From assembly GCA_024235415.1 (NCBI GenBank), contig JACKML010000004.1, positions 124,001-188,000 of the forward strand: DNA of 64,000 nucleotides, in the 5' to 3' direction. Of this stretch, positions 53,753 through 61,852 are shown piece after piece (the stretch's first letter is position 1; every line of letters starts with the position of its first letter). Made by a program: the position numbers and the translations under genes. Below the pieces are notes generated by a model. It was not told the origin of the DNA and ran no database searches. It saw nothing but the letters and a program-made list of their open reading frames with translations. The DNA is from Chromatiaceae bacterium (GTDB lineage: Bacteria; Pseudomonadota; Gammaproteobacteria; Chromatiales; Chromatiaceae).

Positions 53753-53899
53753 GGATTGACTCGTCGGCTTGGGCTGCCGGTAGCGATGGATGGCGCCATG
53801 TTAGTGCAGTGCCGGATATGGGGATATCGGTATTGCGGCCCGCACTGCGCCTGCAGCGGCAGGCGCGCCGCATCCGGTAGTGCATGGGCGTACCGATGG

Positions 53900-54988
53900 T
53901 CAAAGCATGTACTGCGGCACGAACTCCTCCACCGTTCCGGTCCGCACATAAGGCAGGGTGACCGCCCCGTAGTAATAGGCACCCGAATCGAGCCAACGCT
54001 GCCAGGCCGCTTTCCATGCCTCGGGCATCTGCTCGGGCATCCAGAAGGCCTCGGGGATCTCCATCGTCGGCCGCGCCTGCAGCGGCAGTTCGATCTCCGC
54101 GACGACAATACCCGCACCTTGTGTTGCGTCCCGACGCGCCAACACGCTGCCGTCAGCATCGACGATCATCGTCTCGCCGAGATAGACCGAGTCGTACGGG
54201 AGATCCGCGAGGTCCGGGCTGAAAAAGCCCTGGAACGGTCCGGCGTGCGAGGCATGGACCACCGGCACGCCCAACATGCGGGCACAGCGCACGGGCGCCT
54301 GTTGCAGCATCTCGAGATTGGCCGAGCGGAACGGATGGTCGGCGTCCACGTCGTCGCTCAGGGTCCACCAGCAGGAGCTGCCCAGCACCAACTGTACGCG
54401 GTCGCGCAGGCGGCGCATGGTACGCGAGCGGATCAACTCCCAACACAACGCTGCACCCACCCCGCCTATCGGCGTGGCCAACACACCGTCATCGTCACCG
54501 CCGCGGTAATAGCAGTTCTCCCAATAGGTCGGCTGGTCCTTGTCATGACGCACACTGTGGCCGTCGGGAAACACCAGCATGAAGCTGTTGTACACGTCGC
54601 CGTTACGGCTCGCGAGATACGAACCGCCGATCACGTTCCCACCGCTTCGCGCCAGACGCTGCATCATTTGCATCGCGGCGCCGTCGATCGGCTGGATGGC
54701 GGCAAGCATGTCCGGATGAAAGGCCGCTGCCGTGGTAAACATCTCCGGTAGCACGATCCACTGCGCCCCCGCTTTCTGTGCAGCGCGGATCAGCTGCTCC
54801 GCCTGCGCGAGATTGGCTTGGGCATCTGCAAGTTTCGGCTCCATCTGCAGCGCAGCGACCTTCAGCCTCCGCACCCATGGCGGCTGACTGCGTGCTATGC
54901 CGGTGCACAGACCTGAAGCGAGGCCGGCCAGCAGCCAGGCGTTGAAGCGCCGACGATCGCTGGAGAAATGCGTGCCGGATGTCTTCAT
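53900..54988 (-). CDS. Exported carbon-nitrogen hydrolase (nitrilase superfamily)
   Basis: A 362-residue member of the nitrilase superfamily with Glu in VLPEMF, Lys in HDKDQP and Cys in AALCWEL, the E-K-C triad. The N-terminus has a paired Arg before a hydrophobic stretch (SDRRRFNAWLLAGLASGL), suggesting export, possibly by Tat. It overlaps the upstream nitrilase gene by four bases. The substrate is unknown; the family hydrolyses amides or nitriles. An exported form is unusual for this fold. Confidence 0.8.
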   Translation of the reverse strand: MKTSGTHFSSDRRRFNAWLLAGLASGLCTGIARSQPPWVRRLKVAALQMEPKLADAQANLAQAEQLIRAAQKAGAQWIVLPEMFTTAAAFHPDMLAAIQPIDGAAMQMMQRLARSGGNVIGGSYLASRNGDVYNSFMLVFPDGHSVRHDKDQPTYWENCYYRGGDDDGVLATPIGGVGAALCWELIRSRTMRRLRDRVQLVLGSSCWWTLSDDVDADHPFRSANLEMLQQAPVRCARMLGVPVVHASHAGPFQGFFSPDLADLPYDSVYLGETMIVDADGSVLARRDATQGAGIVVAEIELPLQARPTMEIPEAFWMPEQMPEAWKAAWQRWLDSGAYYYGAVTLPYVRTGTVEEFVPQYML

Positions 54989-55920
54989 GTGAACGCCACC
55001 GGGCTCTGCACGCGCTTGTCGACCGTCAACTGGAACACGTCGGGACGCGCATAGTGACCGACGACATCCAGGGCGCGCCGGGCGGCACCCACCCTTGCGA
55101 GGTCAACCTCGGCGAACAAAAGGCCCTGTTGACGGCGCAGCGGACCGGCGGCAATTTCCCCGCCCGGGGCGATCACCACGGAGTCGCCGGGATTCACCCA
55201 CTCCTCGGCGTCCGGGTACAGCTGCGCGATGCCGTCCACATCGATCCGCATGTCGCTGCCACGCACCAGGTTGCCACTGCCGATCACCCAGCAGCCCGCC
55301 TCGCGGGCGATATGACGCAAAGACCCGATCCAGTCGTCGCCACTGTCGTAGGTCGGCGCGATATAGATCTCGATGCCCTGCGCATACAGCGCGTAACGCG
55401 CCAACGGCATGAAGTTTTCCCAACACACCAGTGCACCGACGCGGCCACATGGCGTATCCACAACGTTCAATCCGGAGCCATCACCAACCCCCCAGACCAT
55501 GCGCTCCGGGTTGGTTGGCATCAGCTTGCGGTGACGATTGTGGATGGTGCCATCACCGCCGATCGTGACGTAGCTGTTGTACAGCGTGGTTGAGCCAGGC
55601 CCGCCTCCACGTTCATTGATCCCGCACATCACGCCGACCTGATTGCGGCGCGCGGCATCGCACATGGGCTGCAGGTCGCCGCGCGGCAGATCGACCGCCT
55701 GATCGAGCAAGCGCGCGTGCAGACGCTCACTGAGGTCCCAGTCGCCACCCGGTCGCAGACGCCAGATCCAGGCCGGATAACCCGGGATGAAGGTCTCGGG
55801 GAACACGACCAGTTCGGCGCCGCCGGCCGCTGCCTCGTCCACATATCGCGCTGCACGCTCCACCGTAGCACTGCGATCCAGCACTACCGCGGGTATCTGA
55901 GCGATGGCCAGCCTGCCCAT
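54985..55920 (-). CDS. Nitrilase-like carbon-nitrogen hydrolase
   Basis: A 311-residue nitrilase superfamily enzyme with Glu in VFPETFIPGYP, Lys in NRHRKLMPT and Cys in ALVCWENFMPLAR. The CWENxMPLxR wording is that of branch 1 true nitrilases, which convert nitriles to acids and ammonia. The ATG at 55920 gives the family N-terminus. It follows a tiny leader ORF by two bases and overlaps the exported homologue downstream, so all three are co-translated. Confidence 0.85.
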   Translation of the reverse strand: MGRLAIAQIPAVVLDRSATVERAARYVDEAAAGGAELVVFPETFIPGYPAWIWRLRPGGDWDLSERLHARLLDQAVDLPRGDLQPMCDAARRNQVGVMCGINERGGGPGSTTLYNSYVTIGGDGTIHNRHRKLMPTNPERMVWGVGDGSGLNVVDTPCGRVGALVCWENFMPLARYALYAQGIEIYIAPTYDSGDDWIGSLRHIAREAGCWVIGSGNLVRGSDMRIDVDGIAQLYPDAEEWVNPGDSVVIAPGGEIAAGPLRRQQGLLFAEVDLARVGAARRALDVVGHYARPDVFQLTVDKRVQSPVAFT

Positions 55921-55922
55921 GA

Positions 55923-56036
55923 TCAGCCCCCTGCCGTCGGCTGGAAGCCCGCGCCCACACCGGCCTTGTCCCACGGCAATCGCGTGGTCTCCTTATAACG
56001 GTCTGCATCGAAAACGGCCTGTGGGATTGCACTCAT
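55923..56036 (-). CDS. 37-residue leader ORF, possible truncated methyltransferase start
   Basis: A short ORF with a strong ribosome site (GGAGAAGG five bases before ATG) that ends two bases before the nitrilase ATG. The peptide has FDADRYKETTRLPWDKAG, which recalls the first helix of nitrilase-linked SAM methyltransferases, but stops where the methyltransferase core would begin. It may be a remnant that now couples translation into the nitrilase gene, or a true small protein. Confidence 0.5.
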   Translation of the reverse strand: MSAIPQAVFDADRYKETTRLPWDKAGVGAGFQPTAGG

Positions 56037-56232
56037 GATCCTTCTCCATCGGATAGCCGGGCCGGTTGCCCTGATGCGGGTTTAACCCAAACCACGCGAA
56101 TCCTTCCGAAGGACCGGCGAACAAACTCCGAAGAATACGTAACTTGTTTTTTATTCAGTGGCTTACGCTGGCACGGGCTGGCCGTGAACGGTTACGACTG
56201 AGCGCCGGATCGAACGATCGCCTACCGGGGCG

Positions 56233-57876
56233 CTACAGATTCAGCACCTGCAATGCCGACGACAGGCGCGCGATCTGGACCGGATCCGTCATCGGGTAGG
56301 TTTGCAGCCACTCGGGCACCCGAAAACCCGCATCCAGCATCAGGATCTCTTCGCGTTCCCATGCCGCGTTTTCCCGGTCGTCCACCGATTGATACGTGGC
56401 GGCCAGATAGACGTGCGCCTCGAGACTGGCGGGATTGCGCGCCACGGCCTCGCCGAGGTTGATCCGGGCCTGCTCCCAGTCGTCGAGAAAAAAGTAGGCG
56501 CGTCCCAGCAGCAGGTAATAGAGATAGCCGGCATCCGGATTGAGCCGGATCGCGGTGCGCATCTGGCCGAGCGTCTGCGCGGGCAGCCCGAGGTAGGTGC
56601 TGACGCCCCCCATCAGCGCGTAGGCGTCGGCGAACGAAGGCGACAGCGCGATGGCCTTGCGCAACAATCCAAGCGCTGCCTCATGTTGCCGCTGCTGGGC
56701 GTTGACGTAGGCCAGCACCCAGTACACCTCGGGGATGTCGGGGTCGATCTCGAGCGCCGTGCGCGCCATCGTCCCGGCACGCGCCAGCGCCGCGGGGCCA
56801 TCGTCCGCCCATTGATGGCGGAAATCCGCGGCATAACTCAGTGCCAGGCCACCGTACGCACGCGCGAACGAAGGGTCGAGATCGATCGCCTGACGAAACA
56901 GTCGCCTTGCCTGGTCGTTTTCAGGGCCCAGTCTCAGCAGTAACAGGGACTGTGCACGCAAGAACAACTCGTAGGCCTGGATACTCGGGGTATAACGCCG
57001 CGCCATCCGCTGTCGTTCCACCTCCTTGACCTCAATCGACAGGCTGGACACGATCTTGCGGCTGATCGCCTCCTGAAGGTCGAAAATGTTTCCCAGCGGC
57101 CGGTGATACCTTTCCGACCACAGCTGCTCCCCGCTGCCGGCATCGAACAGGTGAACGTGTACGCGGATTTCTCCTGCACTGTGCTGGACCTCGCCGCTCA
57201 CCAAGTAGCGAGCAGAGCGCATAGACGACTGCTCGGCCTGGATACCCATCAGGGTGCGCGAACCGATCACCATAAGCCCGGAGAGTTTTGACAGATCGGT
57301 GCTCAGATCGTAGGTCAGCCCCTGCGCCAGATAGGTCTGCGAGGCGTCATCACCGAGCAGACGGAACGGCTGCACGGTCAGCGTGGGCAGACCATCGGGT
57401 CCAGCAGCGCTGGGGTACGTGGGTTTCGGCAGCCCCGTCTCCCTGCTGTTGAACCCGACAAACACGATCACGATGCCGGCGAGCAGAGCGAGTGCCACAA
57501 CCACGAGTCGCGGCATCCTGCGCATACCGGGCGCAAGCGATGGCGCGGAATCTGCTGCAGTCGTGGCAACCTCGGCACTCAGGCGGTATCCACGCTTGGA
57601 CACTGTCTGCACGTAGCGAGGCTGTCTGGCGCTGTCACCAAACGCCCTGCGCAACTTGGCCACCGCCTGAGTGAGCGTGTCGTCGCTGACGATCACGCCG
57701 GGCCAGACGGCACGAAACAGCTGTTCCCGGCTGACCACACGGCCGGCGTTCTGCACCAGATAGAGCAACAGCGCCATGACCTTCGGTTCCAACGCGATCG
57801 TGACGTCGCCGACCCGAAGTTCGTTGGCCGCAGGATGGACCTGGTACTCCCCGACAAGAAAAGTTTCTGATTCCAA
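56233..57876 (-). CDS. ToxR/CadC-like membrane regulator with TPR output domain (paralogue 2)
   Basis: About 547 residues with the same architecture as the regulator at 41354-43084: winged helix (LEPKVMALLLYLVQNAGRVV, LRRAFGDSARQPRYVQTVSK, RGYRL), a transmembrane helix (RLVVVALALLAGIVIVFVGF), a TolB-like region and TPRs (FARAYGGLALSYAADFRHQW). Several segments are near-identical between the two. The start is uncertain; TTG at 57876 fits the domain edge, but the frame is open another 300 bases. It lies upstream of the nitrilase genes on the same strand. Confidence 0.8.
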   Translation of the reverse strand: MESETFLVGEYQVHPAANELRVGDVTIALEPKVMALLLYLVQNAGRVVSREQLFRAVWPGVIVSDDTLTQAVAKLRRAFGDSARQPRYVQTVSKRGYRLSAEVATTAADSAPSLAPGMRRMPRLVVVALALLAGIVIVFVGFNSRETGLPKPTYPSAAGPDGLPTLTVQPFRLLGDDASQTYLAQGLTYDLSTDLSKLSGLMVIGSRTLMGIQAEQSSMRSARYLVSGEVQHSAGEIRVHVHLFDAGSGEQLWSERYHRPLGNIFDLQEAISRKIVSSLSIEVKEVERQRMARRYTPSIQAYELFLRAQSLLLLRLGPENDQARRLFRQAIDLDPSFARAYGGLALSYAADFRHQWADDGPAALARAGTMARTALEIDPDIPEVYWVLAYVNAQQRQHEAALGLLRKAIALSPSFADAYALMGGVSTYLGLPAQTLGQMRTAIRLNPDAGYLYYLLLGRAYFFLDDWEQARINLGEAVARNPASLEAHVYLAATYQSVDDRENAAWEREEILMLDAGFRVPEWLQTYPMTDPVQIARLSSALQVLNL

Positions 57877-58165
57877 TGAACTACCCGAGAGACACCACGG
57901 CGACAGACCTTCGTTTAACACTAGTAGAATGGCCGCCAAGGTAAAAATGCCGCCTGATCGTGCGTGCAAAGACGGCTGCATCAAGGACAGTGGGTCATGC
58001 CCGGGAAGACGAGCGGCCCTCAGGTTACACGTGCGAAAAGCGCCGGATGTCGACCGCGAAGCTGCCGGGCCAACGGAAAAAGCTGTTAACCTTCGGCTAC
58101 AGGACAGTACCCGTCCAACGTGCACTACCGGCACATTGCCGAACGTTGTTTGAACAGGATCGCAC

Positions 58166-58321
58166 ATGGCCAAACCCAATTACGCATTCGAGAAGCGTCA
58201 GCGAGATCTCGCCAAGAAAAAGAAGAAAGACGAAAAGCGCCAACGCAAGTTGGAGGCAAAGGCCGAACCGGCCACCGATGACGCGCCCACGCCTCCTGTC
58301 GACCCGGCGGACGTCGACTGA
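58166..58321 (+). CDS. Small lysine-rich protein (51 residues)
   Basis: A short gene encoding MAKPNYAFEKRQRDLAKKKK, further Lys/Arg residues, then an acidic Pro-rich tail (ATDDAPTPPVDPADVD). Proteins beginning PNYxFEKRQRxLAKKKKK are found in many proteobacteria as small conserved hypotheticals. The basic part may bind nucleic acid or ribosomes. It is divergent from the ToxR-TPR regulator. Confidence 0.7.
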   Translation: MAKPNYAFEKRQRDLAKKKKKDEKRQRKLEAKAEPATDDAPTPPVDPADVD

Positions 58322-58390
58322 TCAGCACCTATCGCCCCTGCTGTTACCGACCGGCTCTTTGTGGACGACCTTCAGTCGCGGACACCCGAA

Positions 58391-58684
58391 ATGCACCCAG
58401 TGACGATCGCGACACCGGCCGAGGCCGAGGTGAGCTGTGCCAACTGTGAGGCCTGCTGCTGCCGTCTGCAGGTCGTGCTGATCGGCGAACGGGGCATACC
58501 CGATCATCTGGTCGAAGTCGACCGGTGGGGCGGCAGGAGCATGGCGAGGCTGGAGGACGGCTGGTGCATCGCACTGGATCGCGGCACGATGAAATGCCGG
58601 ATCTACGCGACCCGACCACGGGTTTGTCGTGATTTCGCGGTGGGTGATTACGAGTGCCTTGCCGAGCGTGCCGCACCATCGTGA
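58391..58684 (+). CDS. YkgJ-family cysteine cluster protein
   Basis: A 97-residue protein with CANCEACCC near the N-terminus and CRIYATRPRVCRDF in the C-terminal part, the eight-cysteine pattern of the YkgJ/Fe-S-cluster-like family thought to bind zinc or an iron-sulfur cluster. The ATG at 58391 is used; a GTG at 58361 is in frame and cannot be excluded. Family function is unknown. Confidence 0.8.
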   Translation: MHPVTIATPAEAEVSCANCEACCCRLQVVLIGERGIPDHLVEVDRWGGRSMARLEDGWCIALDRGTMKCRIYATRPRVCRDFAVGDYECLAERAAPS

Positions 58685-58774
58685 GAGCTGATATTGGCTG
58701 GCTTCGCACCCGGACATGACATCCGCGCCTCCCGGACCGGTCCCCACGGCATGGGAATCAAGAGACGAGCAGAG

Positions 58775-59203
58775 ATGAAAAACCTGATGTTGACCCTGGC
58801 CATTGTCGCGACTGCACCCTTTGCCGTGGCCGACGATATCGACGAATTTCAGCGACTTGAAGAGTCCATCCGGCAGGATATCGTCTGCCTGGACCTGCTT
58901 CCGGACAACGTCGACGAAGGCCAGCGCCAACACGCCACACGCAAGTTCTACTCTGCCCTTGTGTCCAGCATCCGCAGCTATGTCGAAGTCGGCATCCGTG
59001 CGGGCCTGCCTGATCTTGTCGCGATCCGTGACTATGTCGGGAACGACGAGATCCTGATCGGCGTATTCCTTGGCGCCATGCTCTCCGACGACACGAAACT
59101 GCAGCGCGAGAAAGACGCAATGTCGCCGGGACAGACAGAACTGGAGACCTCCCGTTTACTGTGGAGCACGCACGGCTGCGCCACCCGCTACGCCGCCCTT
59201 TGA
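58775..59203 (+). CDS. Exported hypothetical protein
   Basis: A 142-residue protein with a signal peptide (LMLTLAIVATAPFAVADD) and a helical mature chain with two cysteines (DIVCLDLL and HGCATRY) that may form a disulfide. Family not recognised. It follows the cysteine-cluster gene by 90 bases and precedes a methyltransferase gene. Confidence 0.62.
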   Translation: MKNLMLTLAIVATAPFAVADDIDEFQRLEESIRQDIVCLDLLPDNVDEGQRQHATRKFYSALVSSIRSYVEVGIRAGLPDLVAIRDYVGNDEILIGVFLGAMLSDDTKLQREKDAMSPGQTELETSRLLWSTHGCATRYAAL

Positions 59204-59407
59204 CTGATTGGCGCCCGGCAGTGGGCACTATCTGACCACCGGATCTCTCGCGTAAGATGCCCAGTGCGGCACACTTGGTGCTGCAGGGGGCGCAGTCGAT
59301 TCGTGCCGTCCCGGACAGGAAAACGCAACCCGTTGTACCCGGCCCCACCGGCAAGGCGGATTCTCCATAGGACGGGTCAACGGCAGCAGTTCGCCAAGGA
59401 GTCCCTC

Positions 59408-59986
59408 GTGTCAGCAAGTCCGCGTCTGAACCCTCAGTTTCTATCGGCCTGGCTGCGCAACCCCCTGCAGATGGGGGCAGTTGCCGCCAGCAGCGATGAG
59501 CTGGCCAATGCGATGGCAGCGCAGGTCAACGCCGACAGCGACCTGGTCATCGAACTGGGAGCGGGAACAGGCGCCGTGACTTCAGCCCTGCTGGCTCGCG
59601 GCGTTGCACCCTCGGCGCTGGTCGTGGTCGAAAAAGACCCTGAGCTGGCCAGGCAGCTGGCGAAACGATTTCGTTCCCCGCTGGTGATTACCGGCGATGC
59701 CACACGCCTGCAGGACCTGCTCAGCCGTTCTCATGACAGGCCGGCGGATGCCGTGGTATCGAGCCTGCCGCTGCTCGGCATGCGCACGCTGACGCGCGTC
59801 CGTGTGCTTGCCCAGGCGTTTGCGGCACTGCGCCCGGACGGCAGATTCGTACAGTTTACCTATTCGCCCAAACCGCCGATCCCAGGCCCGCTGGTCGCTG
59901 CACTCGGCGTCAGGGGTGAACGCGTCGGCCGCGTGCTATGGAACCTGCCGCCGGCGAGTGTCTGGGTCTACAAGAAAATCGACTGA
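59408..59986 (+). CDS. Phospholipid N-methyltransferase-like enzyme (PmtA type)
   Basis: A 192-residue methyltransferase with SAM motif VIELGAGTGAVTSALL, VVVEKDPELARQLAKRF, and the PmtA-like DAVVSSLPLLGM and FTYSPKPPIP. PmtA converts phosphatidylethanolamine to phosphatidylcholine; the short form fits that group, and rRNA adenine methylases are the alternative. The start is GTG at 59408 with AAGGAG seven bases upstream. Confidence 0.8.
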   Translation: MSASPRLNPQFLSAWLRNPLQMGAVAASSDELANAMAAQVNADSDLVIELGAGTGAVTSALLARGVAPSALVVVEKDPELARQLAKRFRSPLVITGDATRLQDLLSRSHDRPADAVVSSLPLLGMRTLTRVRVLAQAFAALRPDGRFVQFTYSPKPPIPGPLVAALGVRGERVGRVLWNLPPASVWVYKKID

Positions 59987-60017
59987 ACGCGTCGGCAGAC
60001 CGGATGTGGCAGGAAGA

Positions 60018-61835
60018 CTATCTGCCGGCGCCGGGCATCGCCAACAACGCATCGACATGTCCGGAATACCAGAACGGGTCTCCCTGCGCCTGTTGACGAC
60101 CCGCCTGGGCAGCGGCGAGCCCCTTCTCCACCAGCCTGGAGTCATCACTCGCCAACGCGAGGCGTATCACCACGGCCGAGGGGGATGGCAACGCACCTTC
60201 CATCAATGCACGCTGCTCTCCCATCCCGGGGATCAAGGGCCGATCGTCCATGCGCCAGCCGCCAGGGCCGTGGTAGCGCTGCCAGGCCAGGTTCAGCAGT
60301 GCGGCGACGAAGGTGCGGTCGACCGGATCTCCGCTGAGCTTCGCGTAGTGAGCCATCCCATAGGCGACATAGGCATAGTCTTCCAACGAGGCCTTGCCGA
60401 TCTCGCGCTCGCCGCTCATCGCGCGGCGCAATCCACCGCCGTCCCACAGACGGTCGCGCAGAAAATTGCGGATCCCGGTCGCGGCATCACGCAATTTCGG
60501 GTCGTCCCAGGCCAAAGCGGCCTGTGACAGGGCCGCCAGCAGCAGGCCGTTCCAACCGGCCAGCTGCTTGTCATCGACCGGCAGGACGCGGGCCTGCCGG
60601 TCGCCCAGCAGCCTGGTGCGGATCGACTGCAGCCGCATCGTAATCTCGTCCTCGGATACGCCCAGCGCCTGCGCGATCCCGCCCACGCTCTCGCCGCTGC
60701 GCGGCAGGTGCCCGTCCAGTACCGGGATATCGAGCATGCCCCAGTAGCGGCGTGCAAGCGCAGTGTCCTGCTCACCGAGCAGCGCATGCAGTTGCTCGAT
60801 AGACCACAGGTACACGCCACCCTCCACACCGGCACCGTCCACCGCCGAGAAACTGGTGATGAAACCGCCCTGCGTGCCGGCCATCTCGCGCATCACGAAG
60901 TCGAGGGTGTCGCGCGCCACCACCGCGTAGTCGTCGCGCTGCAACACCTGTGCCGCCCGCAGGTAGACCTCGGCAAGCTGCGCCTGGGTGTAAAGCATCT
61001 TTTCGAAGTGCGGGATCTGCCAGGACGGATCGATGGTGTAGCGGAAAAAGCCGCCGCCGAGTTGATCACGCAGGCCCTGCGTGGCCATCGCGTCGAGTGT
61101 CAGCGTCAGAAACTCGGCCAACTGCGGATGCGGCATGATCGCCTGCAGGTCGAGCAGGGAAAGCAGCTGCGGTGTCATCGGAAACTTGGTCTGGTCATCG
61201 AATCCCCCGTCCATCGCGTCGGCGATGCCCATGGCCTGCGCCAACAGCGCCTCGCGCAGCGCCGCAGCGGGCATCGGTTCCACGTCGACCGCGCCTTCGT
61301 TCAGCGTCAACTGCAACAGGGTGCGCCGTGCGAGGTTGCGCATCTTGCCGCGTTCGTCCTCCCACGCGGTGCCAAGGCGCTGCAACAGCTCCGCAAAACG
61401 CTCTGGCGGCAGATAGGTGGCACCGATCAGCGGGTATCCCTCGGGTGTGAGAAAGATGTTCAGTGGCCAACCGGCGTGACCCTGCGTCTTTTCGAGGAAT
61501 TCGATCAGATAGGCATCGAGTGCGCCATGCAGTTCGCGGTCCAGCTTGACTGGCACGAACCGGGCGTTCAGGAGTCCTGCAATGCGCTCGTCCTTGTAGC
61601 TCTCACGCTGCATGACATGGCACCAGTGGCACGAGAAGTAACCACTCGAGATGAACAGCAGCTTGCCCTCCTTGCGGGCCAGCTCCACGGCCTCCGGCCC
61701 CCAATCCTGCCACGCCACCGGGTCATCGCCGTGCATCGCCAGGTAAGGAGAAGGGTGATTGCGCAGCTGGTTCTGCAGTGCCAGGGCCGGCGCCGCGATA
61801 AGAAACAAGACCAACAGTCGGAGAATATAGATCAT
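60018..61835 (-). CDS. Exported YyaL/DUF255 protein with thioredoxin-like domain
   Basis: A 605-residue protein with a signal peptide (RLLVLFLIAAPALA), an N-terminal thioredoxin-like domain containing CHWCHVM in GYFSCHWCHVMQRESYKD, and a long alpha/alpha toroid (YDxQA-type helices). Family members are often cytoplasmic and 650-700 residues; this one is shorter and exported. Function unknown. It lies 17 bases after tatC on the same strand. Confidence 0.85.
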   Translation of the reverse strand: MIYILRLLVLFLIAAPALALQNQLRNHPSPYLAMHGDDPVAWQDWGPEAVELARKEGKLLFISSGYFSCHWCHVMQRESYKDERIAGLLNARFVPVKLDRELHGALDAYLIEFLEKTQGHAGWPLNIFLTPEGYPLIGATYLPPERFAELLQRLGTAWEDERGKMRNLARRTLLQLTLNEGAVDVEPMPAAALREALLAQAMGIADAMDGGFDDQTKFPMTPQLLSLLDLQAIMPHPQLAEFLTLTLDAMATQGLRDQLGGGFFRYTIDPSWQIPHFEKMLYTQAQLAEVYLRAAQVLQRDDYAVVARDTLDFVMREMAGTQGGFITSFSAVDGAGVEGGVYLWSIEQLHALLGEQDTALARRYWGMLDIPVLDGHLPRSGESVGGIAQALGVSEDEITMRLQSIRTRLLGDRQARVLPVDDKQLAGWNGLLLAALSQAALAWDDPKLRDAATGIRNFLRDRLWDGGGLRRAMSGEREIGKASLEDYAYVAYGMAHYAKLSGDPVDRTFVAALLNLAWQRYHGPGGWRMDDRPLIPGMGEQRALMEGALPSPSAVVIRLALASDDSRLVEKGLAAAQAGRQQAQGDPFWYSGHVDALLAMPGAGR

Positions 61836-61852
61836 AGGCCCCTGGCGTTGGC

